46,817 nt of DNA from positions 1-46,817 of the forward strand of contig JAUVLP010000008.1 of the NCBI GenBank assembly GCA_030600655.1. The letters run 5' to 3'. Under the pieces are notes generated by a model that was not told the origin of the DNA, made no database searches, and saw only the letters and a list, made by a program, of their open reading frames with translations. Of this stretch, positions 1 to 8,866 are shown piece after piece (position 1 is the stretch's first letter; the number at the start of each line of letters is the position of its first letter). The position numbers were made by a program, and so were the translations under genes. This DNA is from Candidatus Eiseniibacteriota bacterium. GTDB lineage: Bacteria > Joyebacterota > Joyebacteria > Joyebacterales > Joyebacteraceae.

Positions 1-2284
1 CCGTTGCTCCCAGTGCTGCTCCAAACAGGTCGGCTGCGTAGAGGCGCCCTCCAGTAGCAGCGACAGATCCGGTTTCAGAGCGGCCGGGGGAACTTCTCGA
101 CCCGTAGAGGGCAGCCGCCATGGGGAATTGCGCTCCGGCCAGGAGAGCTGACGCAACGACCAGCGTAGGAAACAGCACTGCCCAGTCCATCAGTCTCTCA
201 GGTGGAAGTCCGGATATCGTGTGCACGGCGCGGGCGAAGACCAGAGGGAGGAAACACATCCCAATCTGGAGAGCGATGAAGACGGGAAGGTTCGCGCGTC
301 GCCGAGCTATGCGGGAACCTGCCCACCCACCTGCTGCGAGTCCTCCCATGAACGCGGCGGCGATCATCGCAAGATCCTTGTAGACGTAACCGTAGAGACT
401 CTGAAACGCGACAATGGCGCCGATCTCCAGGGTCATTTCGGTGAATCCTACAACAACGACCGCAAGTACGACGGCGAATCTAAATGTGGTCGATGCAAAG
501 TCGTCCGGCTGACCACAGGCCTCTGCCGTATCGGTGAGACAGCGCCGGCGTAGCCGGTGTACCGTTGCCAAGGTGAGAGTAAGAGCGAGAGCCAGTGCTC
601 CCACAGCGAATGCGCTTGCCAAGGTGAATGTGGAGGCGGCCGATGAGAAGATCTCTGGAGTGGAGCCGAACTGGCGGCTCCACAGGACGAGTGAAAGCAG
701 ATAGCCGGCGGGTTCGAGATCACGGTTGATAGGAGGATCCGTTCTGCGAAGGGCAGCTTCGAGCGAGGCGATGCGTTCCGGGCGCAGCCTGTCATGCAGG
801 TAGTAGTCGCGAAAATGTACTACATCGAGTCGGCGCTCATCTACTCTACGTGATATCTCTGCGGCATCCCTTGTAATAAGACTGTCGTTCATCGTCGCAA
901 GAATGTGGCATGGGTCGCCTGGGAAGATCACTACGCTGTCAAAGACCTCGGACAGAGTGCTTCTCACGCATTCGAGGAAGCGTGCCAGTTCGTCGCCGAC
1001 GTAGTTCTCTGAGGACGTAGTGGAGATGGCCACGAGACCGTCCGGAGAGAGGGCTAGAGAGACTTCTCGGAAGAACTCCTCGGTATAGAAACGATTCAGG
1101 AAAGCGGTCGTGGGGTCAGACACGTTGACGATAATGACGTCATAGGTTCCAAAGGGGTGTTGTTTCACGAACAGCCGCGCGTCGATGAATACGGTCGAAA
1201 CCCTCGTGTCACTGAGGCCGGCAGTGAGAGATGTCCCGCTGACCGCAGTCGCTTCCTGTATGAGGTACGGGTCAAGTTCTACGTACTCAAGAGCGAGAAC
1301 AGTCGGGTGTTTGAGTATCTCTTCGACGGAGCCCCCCAGTCCTCCTCCAAGGAGAAGAACTGAGCGTGGAGATGGATGCTCAATCATTGCCAGATGGGCG
1401 GCTTCCTCCGCGGCAAGTCTGTTTGGAGAGGAGGCGACAAGCAGTCCATTCTCGTAGATGCTGGTCTGGGTACCGGTCTGCGCAGTCACGATTCGACCAT
1501 AGATGGAGTCGCTTGTGCTTATGAACCCGAGCTTTTCCCACTGTGCTGCCACGGTTGCATGATCCAATCTGTCGCCGGGGCCGGTGAGGGCGAGCGCAGA
1601 GAGAACAAGGGCAACGGCAGGAGCCGCCATCTGACGGAGCTGCGGCCTCGGCACTCCCGTCAGAACAAGGGAAAGGCCGGCGAGAGAAGAGATGAGGCCG
1701 GCAAGGAATGCTATATTGAGTGTCCCTACGTTGCCGAGCAGGACGAAGCTCAGCAGCGCACCGGCGATCAGTGCTCCGAGCGCCTCGTAGATGTAGACGT
1801 CACCCACCAGCTCGGTCTTGAGGAATGTGCTCCCGGAGCAACCGCGCCGGACTGGAGTACGCTCCCGGTGTGTTACTGCCACCGACAGCGCAAACATGGA
1901 GCCCGAAAGAAGCGTGAACGGTACGACAGAGATGAGCGCAGCCAGAACGAGCGGTTGAAGCCCTGTGAGTTCGCCGGGTGCGATGCCGATGAATCGATCT
2001 CCCACTCTCGACAGAAGAATGGCTAGAGGAGAAAGGACCGCCAGCACAGCAAAGGCAGCGGCCAGGGTGCCCCTGCCGGCGCGGCGGATGCGGCGCATGC
2101 GGCTCGCCATGGAACTCCCGGCGGCAGCAGAGATAAGCCATACTGACAGGGTGATGCCGAACGACATCTCGTTCCCACGCCAAGCAACCATGAGTTCGCG
2201 GAGGAGTAGTGCCTGGACTGTCAGCGTGGCGAAGCCCAGAGCGGCGAACGCCAGGCGCGGGATAATCGTGCGGCTCGACGGCAT
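1..2284 (-). CDS. Spermidine-synthase-like multi-pass membrane protein (3' end beyond window)
   Basis: Absent from the ORF track because it has no stop inside the window; I read it directly as an open minus frame of about 761 codons. It starts at ATG 2284 (MPSSRTIIPR) with GGAGA eight bases upstream. Order: a hydrophobic module (about residues 1-240) containing VYIYEALGALIAG, a soluble SAM-binding spermidine-synthase-like domain (about 265-500) with LLLGGGLGG near 308, VELDP near 333 and VNVSDPTTAFLNRFYTEEFF, then a second hydrophobic module ending in YAADLFGAALGAT. The two membrane modules resemble each other, each ending in a Y-x-x-[ED]-x-x-GA signature, so the enzyme domain appears inserted between two repeats. 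The family is annotated as fused MFS/spermidine synthase; true polyamine synthesis is unproven. The first Asp of the SpeE-type D-x-x-D-P motif is Asn here, as I recall for this subfamily. Confidence 0.85.
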   Translation of the reverse strand, partial: MPSSRTIIPRLAFAALGFATLTVQALLLRELMVAWRGNEMSFGITLSVWLISAAAGSSMASRMRRIRRAGRGTLAAAFAVLAVLSPLAILLSRVGDRFIGIAPGELTGLQPLVLAALISVVPFTLLSGSMFALSVAVTHRERTPVRRGCSGSTFLKTELVGDVYIYEALGALIAGALLSFVLLGNVGTLNIAFLAGLISSLAGLSLVLTGVPRPQLRQMAAPAVALVLSALALTGPGDRLDHATVAAQWEKLGFISTSDSIYGRIVTAQTGTQTSIYENGLLVASSPNRLAAEEAAHLAMIEHPSPRSVLLLGGGLGGSVEEILKHPTVLALEYVELDPYLIQEATAVSGTSLTAGLSDTRVSTVFIDARLFVKQHPFGTYDVIIVNVSDPTTAFLNRFYTEEFFREVSLALSPDGLVAISTTSSENYVGDELARFLECVRSTLSEVFDSVVIFPGDPCHILATMNDSLITRDAAEISRRVDERRLDVVHFRDYYLHDRLRPERIASLEAALRRTDPPINRDLEPAGYLLSLVLWSRQFGSTPEIFSSAASTFTLASAFAVGALALALTLTLATVHRLRRRCLTDTAEACGQPDDFASTTFRFAVVLAVVVVGFTEMTLEIGAIVAFQSLYGYVYKDLAMIAAAFMGGLAAGGWAGSRIARRRANLPVFIALQIGMCFLPLVFARAVHTISGLPPERLMDWAVLFPTLVVASALLAGAQFPMAAALYGSRSSPGRSETGSVAATGGRLYAADLFGAALGAT

Positions 2285-2301
2285 TGAGTGTTCTCCATAT
2301 G

Positions 2302-2331
2302 ATATCACGATGCATTAAGTCTAACAGTCAA
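2302..2331 (-). promoter_or_regulatory. Possible promoter for the minus-strand membrane protein
   Basis: Read on the minus strand there is TTGACT (2326-2331), an 18-base spacer and TGATAT (2302-2307), followed by GGAGA and the ATG at 2284. The -35 match is good and the -10 match weak. It would make this intergenic region divergent with the LPS operon. Confidence 0.35.
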
Positions 2332-2405
2332 GGGGATGAGAAGGGAAGGGAAGTAGATGGGACCGAACTCTGCATCCTGTCTTAGGTTAGAGACCCAGAA
2401 AACGG

Positions 2406-2488
2406 TTGACACTCGCGAGAAGGGTCTGCTAGCCTTCGTCGCAGCAGCGCGCGGCTTTGCTGCGGTTTTCTTCATTGCAGAGGCAATG
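2406..2488 (+). promoter_or_regulatory. Probable LPS-operon promoter and two short leader stem-loops
   Basis: TTGACA (2406-2411) is followed after 18 bases by TAGCCT (2430-2435), close to the TTGACA/TAGACT design of two stronger promoters in the window. Downstream come a 7-bp stem CGCAGCA/TGCTGCG (2440-2464) with a T-rich tail (GTTTTCTTC) and a perfect 6-bp hairpin CATTGC-AGAG-GCAATG (2473-2488). The first hairpin looks terminator-like but lies almost at the predicted transcript start, so its role is unclear. Otherwise I see nothing in the 2285-2575 gap. Confidence 0.45.
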
Positions 2489-2575
2489 TAGAAGGCGTGG
2501 TGCGTCTTCGGCAAGCGAATACAGTAATGCTCTCGTCGCAGCCTGCATCTGGTCGCGCGGCCTCCAGGAGGCGTG

Positions 2576-3739
2576 ATGTCACGGAATGAGGACCTGGAAA
2601 AGACCCAAATTGGCGAGTTCCTGACCCATTCTGCGGGAGGGCAGCGAAGCGGGGGCGGTCGTCATCCAAGGCTTGCCCGTTTCATCAGAATGTATCTCGA
2701 ACGCTTCAAGCGTCCGGAGCCCATCTCCTTTTCGCAGGCCTTCAGTCAAGTAAGTCGCATTCTGGTCATCCCCGAGCGAGGCGTTACGGGCGCTCTGTTC
2801 GCCGTTCCGACGTTGCGCGCGATGAGACGCGGTTTTCCTAACGGGAAGATCGCGGTGCTTGTTCACGATGAGGACAAGGATCTTCTTGAGGGGAGTGTCG
2901 AAGTCGACAGAGTGATAGGGTACAACCTTCCCCGTGGAATCAAGCGCTACTCTGCCCTCCTTGCTCTTGCGAAACGTTTCAAGTCCTACCGCTTGGATCT
3001 TGCGATAATTCTCGACAGGGAATTCGATTTGGAGAGGGTCTTCCTTTGCTACCTCACTGGTGCGCCGGTAAGGGCAGGTCTGCAGAGTGACGAGAGCCAT
3101 CCGTTTCTCAATCTCGAGGTGAGCCGGAACGTCTCCGGCAGCACGCGGGCGCAGCTTGGGATTGAGATCGCCCGCGTTATGGGAATAGATGTTACGGGAT
3201 TGCATCTGAGCTGGAGGATTCCGGAACGCGAGCGGCGGCTGGCTGAGCAGCTCATTCATTTCCGCAAGCCACGTGAGGACGAATTGTTGATCGGATTCGA
3301 TCCCGGGCCTGGACGAGGCGGAACTTCGATCTCTGTTTCGCAGCAGGCCAAGCTCCTGGACCGACTCTGCCTGGATTTCCGAGGGAGGGCGATTCTGCTG
3401 ACTGCGCCCGGGCATCATGAACTCATGGGGCGACTGGAATCGAAGCTGTCACGGGATCCGATCGTCGTGCAGCAGCGACGGATGCGCGATGTTGTGAGTC
3501 TCCTGAATCAGTGCGATCTCTTCGTGGCCGGCAATACCGATCTAGTTTACTTCGCAATAGCCATGAATGTTCCGACGGTATCACTCATGACACCACCAGA
3601 GATGGAGGAGGAGGCATTTCCTGCATCGGAGTACCTGGCGGTCGTGGAGCTGACTCCCGGAGCAAGATTCCCCATAGAGGACTTCATGGAGAGGACTCAG
3701 TCGGTTCTCTTGAAGGGTGCTCCGAAAGAGAAGGCGTAG
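2576..3739 (+). CDS. GT9 (heptosyltransferase)-fold protein, probably divergent or inactive
   Basis: 387 aa from ATG 2576, which has AGGAGG four bases upstream; the tracked GTG at 2573 is too close to that site. A basic, polar N-terminal extension of about 60 residues precedes a GT9-type Rossmann start (SRILVIPERGVTGALFAVP) and a second half with GFDPGPGRGG and AGNTDLVYFAIAMNVPTVSLM. The layout matches ADP-heptose:LPS heptosyltransferases, but the family's catalytic Asp (the D of xxGDxxLTxP) aligns with Gly (VTGALFAVP), and the usual NDSGPMH nucleotide-sugar motif reads NTDLVYF (about residue 317). It is the first gene of the LPS operon, with one base between its stop and the next start. I infer a non-canonical or regulatory role; a different transferase activity is possible. 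Confidence 0.7.
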   Translation: MSRNEDLEKTQIGEFLTHSAGGQRSGGGRHPRLARFIRMYLERFKRPEPISFSQAFSQVSRILVIPERGVTGALFAVPTLRAMRRGFPNGKIAVLVHDEDKDLLEGSVEVDRVIGYNLPRGIKRYSALLALAKRFKSYRLDLAIILDREFDLERVFLCYLTGAPVRAGLQSDESHPFLNLEVSRNVSGSTRAQLGIEIARVMGIDVTGLHLSWRIPERERRLAEQLIHFRKPREDELLIGFDPGPGRGGTSISVSQQAKLLDRLCLDFRGRAILLTAPGHHELMGRLESKLSRDPIVVQQRRMRDVVSLLNQCDLFVAGNTDLVYFAIAMNVPTVSLMTPPEMEEEAFPASEYLAVVELTPGARFPIEDFMERTQSVLLKGAPKEKA

Positions 3740-3740
3740 C

Positions 3741-5687
3741 ATGACTCAGTTTCTGCGCCTGATGAGATATGTGAGGCCGTACTGGCGTCGCCTTGTGGCG
3801 GCGCTATTGTGCATGACGGTCTTCGCTGCTCTGAGTGGCGTCTCGCTTGGTATGATCCTTCCCTTTGTGAACGTACTCTTCGAAGAGCAAGCGCTTGTGA
3901 CTACCGAGGTCGGTCATGCGGCCGTCGTCGCACCTGCGGAGAACGCAGGTGGATTCCTGGGAACTGTGGTTAACGACATCGAGAGAGGGGACATCGGGCT
4001 TGGCGGAGTGAAGCAAGAACTCCGTGTCCGGATGCTCGCGCTGTTTGCGAGCGACACGCCCCAGTCGGTGCTTCTCAAGGTCAGCCTGGGTCTCGTTGTC
4101 GTCTTTCTTGTGCGCGCGGTTTTCTACTATCTGCAGGCTCTTCTCATGATCACTCTTGAGCAGCGCGTCATTCGTGATCTGAGGAACGCTCTGTTCTCAC
4201 ATATTACCAGACTGTCGCTCTCATTTTTCCAGCGCGAGCAGACGGGGCAGCTCATCTCACGCATCACGAACGACGTGATGCTGGTGCGTGGTGCACTGGT
4301 GGCGACTTTCGCAGACATGTTCCGTGAGTCACTTCTGGCCATCATCTACCTCGGTATGGCCGTGTGGATAAGCTGGCGTCTCTCGATAATTACTATGCTT
4401 GTACTTCCTCCAATGATTCTGCTGATCGGCAGGATCGGGATTCGGCTCAGGCGTCGGAACGTCCGCATTCAGGAGAAGATGGCTGATATCACATCGACCG
4501 TCGAGGAATCAGTGTCCGGCATCAGGGTGGTTCAGGCGTTCGGCATGGAGGAATACGAACGGAGGCGGTTCTCTTCCCACACTGCGGCGTACTTGAGGCG
4601 GTTCGTCAGGATGGAAGTGCTCAGCGCATTGGCCGCACCGCTGACGGAGTTTCTCGGGGTCGTCGCAGTCGTCGCTATCCTCTGGTACGGTGGACGTCAT
4701 GTGCTTCTGTTCAGGACGATGTCATCGGATTGGTTTCTTGTATTCCTTGCTGCCTCGCTTTCCACAATGCGGCCTCTGAAGAACATCTCGAAGGCCAATG
4801 CTCGACTCCAGACCGGCCTCGCGGCGGCCGGCAGAGTCTTTGACACTCTCGATACGCAGCCTGCCATCAAGAGCGCTCCCGGCGCCGAGCCCATTCGTGG
4901 CTTCGAAGAGGTCATTCGCTACGAAGGTGTGACATTCCGCTATGAGACCGGGCCGGACGTGCTGAACGGCATTGATCTATCGATGCGGCGAGGTGAAGTC
5001 GTGGCGATCGTTGGTCCCAGTGGGGCAGGAAAGTCAACGCTGATGGATCTTCTGCCGCGCTTCTACGACCCAACGGCCGGGCGCATCACCATCGATGGGC
5101 GTGACATCAAGGAGATCGAACTGGATTCTCTTCGTGGCCTCATGGGGATAGTTACGCAGGAAACGATACTCTTCAATGATACGCTCGCTGCGAACATCGC
5201 CTACGGTGTAGAAGACGCTGGGCACGACGACGTCGTCGCTGCAGCTGCTGCTGCGAACGCGCAGGGATTCATCGAGTCGATGTCGGAGGCGTACGACACC
5301 GTGATTGGCGAGCGCGGAACACGACTCTCCGGTGGTGAGAGGCAGCGCATCGCCATCGCCCGGGCTATTCTCAAGGACCCTCCTATCCTCATCTTCGATG
5401 AGGCGACGTCATCGCTGGACACCGAATCCGAACGACTCGTACAGGGCGCCATAGAACGACTGCTCAAGGGTAGAACGGTTTTGATCATTGCCCATCGCCT
5501 GTCGACCGTAAGGAATGCTGACCGGATCATTGTGGTCGATGGTGGTTCGATCGTGGATAGTGGCAGCCACGCTGAGCTCATGCAGCGGGATGGGTTGTAC
5601 CGACGTCTCTACGAGATGCAGTTCAGCGACGAGGATGGAGACGGCCGTGGCGATGACGAGAGCCGGAAGCAGCAGTCCGCTTCCTGA
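3741..5687 (+). CDS. msbA: ABC exporter, MsbA-like lipid A/lipopolysaccharide flippase
   Basis: 648 aa from ATG 3741, one base after the previous stop; the tracked GTG at 3717 lies inside the upstream gene. The N-terminal half is a six-helix ABC exporter membrane domain with an enlarged, probably periplasmic loop between the first helices (about residues 48-110). The nucleotide-binding domain carries all motifs: Walker A GPSGAGKST (about 425), Q-loop TQETILFN, signature LSGGE (about 530), Walker B ILIFDEATSSLD (about 550) and the H-loop IIAHRLS. As a fused half-transporter it would act as a homodimer in the inner membrane. Heptosyltransferase-type neighbours support LPS core-lipid A transport, but other lipids or peptides cannot be excluded from sequence. 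The acidic C-terminal tail overlaps the next gene. Confidence 0.85.
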   Translation: MTQFLRLMRYVRPYWRRLVAALLCMTVFAALSGVSLGMILPFVNVLFEEQALVTTEVGHAAVVAPAENAGGFLGTVVNDIERGDIGLGGVKQELRVRMLALFASDTPQSVLLKVSLGLVVVFLVRAVFYYLQALLMITLEQRVIRDLRNALFSHITRLSLSFFQREQTGQLISRITNDVMLVRGALVATFADMFRESLLAIIYLGMAVWISWRLSIITMLVLPPMILLIGRIGIRLRRRNVRIQEKMADITSTVEESVSGIRVVQAFGMEEYERRRFSSHTAAYLRRFVRMEVLSALAAPLTEFLGVVAVVAILWYGGRHVLLFRTMSSDWFLVFLAASLSTMRPLKNISKANARLQTGLAAAGRVFDTLDTQPAIKSAPGAEPIRGFEEVIRYEGVTFRYETGPDVLNGIDLSMRRGEVVAIVGPSGAGKSTLMDLLPRFYDPTAGRITIDGRDIKEIELDSLRGLMGIVTQETILFNDTLAANIAYGVEDAGHDDVVAAAAAANAQGFIESMSEAYDTVIGERGTRLSGGERQRIAIARAILKDPPILIFDEATSSLDTESERLVQGAIERLLKGRTVLIIAHRLSTVRNADRIIVVDGGSIVDSGSHAELMQRDGLYRRLYEMQFSDEDGDGRGDDESRKQQSAS

Positions 5688-6708
5688 GGAAAGCATACTT
5701 GTCGTTCGGATGAGCTCGGTCGGCGACATTGTTCTGACCGAGCCCGTGATCGCTGCGCTCAAGAGCGCTTATCCGGATGCGCGAATCGGGTTCATCGTCA
5801 AACGAAAGTACGTCGATCTCATCGCATCCAATCCGGCAATAGATACCATTCATCTTCTGGACGATAGTTCCTTCTCCGCTCTGAGGCGGCTCTGCCGCGA
5901 AGTGCGAGCTGGAGGCTACTCAGCCGTAGTGGACCTTCACCGGAACGCCAGGAGCCTTGCCCTGACCGTGTGTTCACGCGCGTCTCTGGCCACTGCTTAC
6001 AGGAAGCGGGATCTCAGAGATTCCCTGAGAGTCCGTATCGGGCGACGTCCATTCCGGGCATCCAAGAGGTTGGTCGAACGCTACCTGGACGCGCTTGCTC
6101 CTCTGGGTCTGAGACCGGCATGCAGGAAGCCTCGCTTCCATCTTTCGCCCAGCGACGAGGAGTGGGCTGTTCGCTATCTTGACGATCTTGGTCTCGTACC
6201 GGGTGCCTACGCTGCAGTGGTTCCGGGAGCGCTCTGGGCCACTAAGCGCTGGCCGGCAAGGCGGTTTTCCGCCGTGTCAAGCGCTCTCGCTGCGGAATTC
6301 GATCTCAGTGTCCTTCTTCTGGGATCAATGTCGGAGCGGCAGCTCTGTGAGGATATCGCTGGATATGCGGGCTCCCGTGTTCTCGTCGCGGCAGGAGAGA
6401 CGAAGCTCGGGCAGATGGCGGCCGTCATCGGGTCCGCGCGTATCTTCATCGGAAACGACAGCGGCCCGATGCATATCGCTGCGGCGCTGGGTACGCCCAC
6501 GGTGGCGATCTTTGGCCCCACCGATCCGGGGCAGTTCGACTTCGAAAACAACGAAGTCGTCTACGCGGATCTCGAATGCAGCGCTTGTTCGTTCTACGGT
6601 ACGGATGCGTGCAAGCTTGGTCACTGGCAGTGCATGGAGAGCCTGAGTGCCGGGCTTGTCCTTTCGGCAGCACGGCGTCTTCTCAAGACCTCGGATGGTG
6701 TCTCATGA
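5653..6708 (+). CDS. Glycosyltransferase family 9, ADP-heptose:LPS heptosyltransferase-like
   Basis: About 351 aa. I chose ATG 5653 (MTRAGSSSPL), overlapping the ABC gene by 35 bases; ATG 5635 is an in-frame alternative, and the tracked start at 5515 lies inside the ABC gene. The catalytic-type Asp is present in RMSSVGDIVLTEP (about residue 25), and the C-terminal half has GALWATKRWPA and the donor-binding NDSGPMHIAAALGTP (about 268). The tail ECSACSFYGTDACKLGHWQC matches the Cys/His-rich end of WaaF/WaaC-type enzymes. It likely transfers a heptose from ADP-heptose to the LPS inner core in the cytoplasm. It is translationally coupled to both neighbours. Exact acceptor and linkage are unknown. 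Confidence 0.85.
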   Translation: MTRAGSSSPLPEESILVVRMSSVGDIVLTEPVIAALKSAYPDARIGFIVKRKYVDLIASNPAIDTIHLLDDSSFSALRRLCREVRAGGYSAVVDLHRNARSLALTVCSRASLATAYRKRDLRDSLRVRIGRRPFRASKRLVERYLDALAPLGLRPACRKPRFHLSPSDEEWAVRYLDDLGLVPGAYAAVVPGALWATKRWPARRFSAVSSALAAEFDLSVLLLGSMSERQLCEDIAGYAGSRVLVAAGETKLGQMAAVIGSARIFIGNDSGPMHIAAALGTPTVAIFGPTDPGQFDFENNEVVYADLECSACSFYGTDACKLGHWQCMESLSAGLVLSAARRLLKTSDGVS

Positions 6709-7730
6709 GGTACCTTGTTATTCAGACGGCCTTTCTCGGAGATGCTGTTCTGACGCTCCCGCTTCTATCAGTCCTCAGGCGAAGGGGCGGTGCGAACTGG
6801 GTCGGGGTGGTGGCCTCGCCACCGGGGGCTGAATTCCTCCGGGAGCAGGGAGTCGCGGACCTGGTCGTGGAGTATGACAAACGAGGCGTTGATCGCGGGC
6901 TCGGCGCATACCGGCGTCTTATCAGCGATATCAGGAAGCTCCATATCGATGTTGCGCTGGTACCGCATCGTTCGTTCAGAAGTGCGCTTCTTCCAGCGCT
7001 GGCCGGTGTGCCGGTCCGGGTAGGATTCGATGAGAGCGGCGGACGGCTCTTCCTGACCGATGTCGTCAAGTACAGGCTCCGGGACCATGAGATCGAGCGC
7101 GTGGCCTCGCTTGCCGGACCAGTCGGTGTTGTCCTGGAGAGCGGACGGGTGCCTTTTGATATCCGAGTTCCGTCAGGAGAGACTGGTGCGCTGGGCGTCG
7201 CACTTTTCGAACGTGGTATAGAAACCGGACGCGCACTCGTGGCCATCAGTCCCGGAAGCAGGTGGTCAACGAAACGCTGGTTGCCGGACCGCTTCGCCGG
7301 TGTCGCCCGGGCGCTATCTGATGAGCACGGCATGACGGCCGTGATCGTCGGATCGGATGCCGACATGGAGGTTGGGGCGGCGGTGTCGGCGTCTGCCGGT
7401 TCGGACGTGATCGATCTAACCGGCAGGCTCGGCTTGGGGGAGTGGGTGGCCCTGCTTGACAGGGCCGAACTGCTGATCTCAAACGACTCCGCAGCCGCTC
7501 ATGTGGCTGCCGGCGTGGGAACGCCCGTCGTGGCGATTTTCGGCCCGACCGTCGAAGGACAGGGTTTCATACCATATACCGATAGCGCTCTGATCGTGGG
7601 TGTGGACCTTCCGTGTCGTCCCTGTGGCCGGCATGGAGGCGATCAGTGTGGTCTGGGCACGCATGCGTGCATGACGGGAGTCAGTGAATCCGACGTGCTC
7701 AAGGCTGCCAACCGCCTTCTGAGCGGATAG
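6705..7730 (+). CDS. Glycosyltransferase family 9, ADP-heptose:LPS heptosyltransferase (WaaF-like)
   Basis: 341 aa from ATG 6705, which shares ATGA with the previous stop; the tracked upstream start is a read-through into that gene. It opens directly on the first strand, MRYLVIQTAFLGDAVLTLP, with the GT9 Asp at residue 13. It has SPGSRWSTKRW around residue 181, NDSAAAHVAAGVGTP near 260 and a Cys/His tail (PCRPCGRHGGDQCGLGTHAC). This is one of three GT9 enzymes in the operon that keep the expected motifs, as expected for successive heptose additions. It is the most WaaF-like of the set (Q-T-A-F-L-G-D start), but the substrate position is inference. Confidence 0.85.
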   Translation: MRYLVIQTAFLGDAVLTLPLLSVLRRRGGANWVGVVASPPGAEFLREQGVADLVVEYDKRGVDRGLGAYRRLISDIRKLHIDVALVPHRSFRSALLPALAGVPVRVGFDESGGRLFLTDVVKYRLRDHEIERVASLAGPVGVVLESGRVPFDIRVPSGETGALGVALFERGIETGRALVAISPGSRWSTKRWLPDRFAGVARALSDEHGMTAVIVGSDADMEVGAAVSASAGSDVIDLTGRLGLGEWVALLDRAELLISNDSAAAHVAAGVGTPVVAIFGPTVEGQGFIPYTDSALIVGVDLPCRPCGRHGGDQCGLGTHACMTGVSESDVLKAANRLLSG

Positions 7731-7738
7731 AGGTTCTG

Positions 7739-8866
7739 ATGGATGTGCTCCTGATCACGGATTCGATGATATGGACCGCAGAGGCAGAGTACGCCCTTTC
7801 TGTGGCATTGGCCGAGGCGTCTGCCGGCCTTTCAGTCACGGTTGCTGCGCCGCAGGGGAGCGAGATGGCATCGCGCGCAGAGGGATACTTCCGTATCGCA
7901 GAGCTTCCGGGAGTCGAGCCGTCGCGGTCGCCAGCGGAGTTCACGGCCTGTGTCAGGTGGTTGGCGTACCTGGTGCGGCGAGAGCGACCGGACATTGTGC
8001 ATTCCTCTCGCTCCACAGCTCATCTCATGGCGGCTCTGGTATGCGGGCGATCTGTTCCCGTCATTCATCTCAGAGGAGGAGCGGCTCCACCTTCGCGACA
8101 TCTGTTGAACCGGTTTCTCTACCGTACGCTGACGTCTGCCGTCGTTGTGTCATCAAGGCGCGTGGAAGGGTGGGTCGCCGCGGGACTCGGCATGGATGCG
8201 AGTCGTGTTTTCCGTGTCTACGCTCCCGTCGACACCGCGCGATTCGTCACATCAACGCCTGATACTGAGCTCCGCTGTGAGCTTGGGGTCGCGCCTGAGG
8301 CCCGAATGATCGTGAATGTGGCACGGCTCGCGCCGGTCAAGGGGCATGCTGCTCTTCTGGATGCGATGCGGATTGTTATCAGCCGGATCCCGGAAGCCGT
8401 GCTTGTGCTGGTCGGTGAACCGTGGTCCGGGCAGCCTGAGGAACTCATGCAGCAGGCAGAGCGACTCGGGATTGCCTCTAACGTGTATTTCGCCGGACGC
8501 CGGGAAGATGTTCCGCGGTTCCTGTCATCTGCTGAACTGTGTATATCGTCCTCTCTCGCAAGTGAAGAGAATTCGCGCGCCGTGAGTGAGTACATGGCTG
8601 CTGGGTGTCCCGTGGTGGGGACCAGCGTAGGTGTCATCCCGGAACTCATTATAGACGGAGTCACGGGGCTCATCGCGCGACCGGGGGATGAGGCGGAACT
8701 GGCTGAGTGCATCCTGGCGCTTCTGACGGATCGGGAGCGTGCGAAGCGGATGGGGGCAGCGGGCCGGAGCCGGGCTGAGAGGATGCTCTCGATCGAAGCG
8801 TTCTTGTCTTCGCTGACGTGCGTTCTCGATCGTGTGGGGATCGGAGCACGAGGAGGCGTCTCGTGA
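7739..8866 (+). CDS. Glycosyltransferase family 4 (GT-B fold)
   Basis: 375 aa from ATG 7739, eight bases after the preceding stop, with AGAGG upstream. The N-terminal acceptor half begins MDVLLITDSM; the C-terminal GT4 half has NVARLAPVKGHAALLDAM (about 190), a YFAGRREDVP segment and the retaining E-x7-E-like region EENSRAVSEYMAAGCPVVGT (about 276), followed by IPELIIDGVTGLI. It would use a nucleotide sugar in the cytoplasm and add it to the growing LPS core or O-unit. It overlaps the next transferase by GTGA, so the two are probably made together. The sugar cannot be predicted. Confidence 0.85.
   Translation: MDVLLITDSMIWTAEAEYALSVALAEASAGLSVTVAAPQGSEMASRAEGYFRIAELPGVEPSRSPAEFTACVRWLAYLVRRERPDIVHSSRSTAHLMAALVCGRSVPVIHLRGGAAPPSRHLLNRFLYRTLTSAVVVSSRRVEGWVAAGLGMDASRVFRVYAPVDTARFVTSTPDTELRCELGVAPEARMIVNVARLAPVKGHAALLDAMRIVISRIPEAVLVLVGEPWSGQPEELMQQAERLGIASNVYFAGRREDVPRFLSSAELCISSSLASEENSRAVSEYMAAGCPVVGTSVGVIPELIIDGVTGLIARPGDEAELAECILALLTDRERAKRMGAAGRSRAERMLSIEAFLSSLTCVLDRVGIGARGGVS

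Noticed and set aside
120-2026. Plus-strand ORFs at the left edge
   Set aside because: They are all antisense to the long open minus frame that has clear spermidine-synthase motifs.
2440-2472. Intrinsic terminator attenuating the LPS operon
   Set aside because: The hairpin begins at about the predicted transcript start, so it cannot act as a normal attenuator of that transcript; kept only as a stem-loop.
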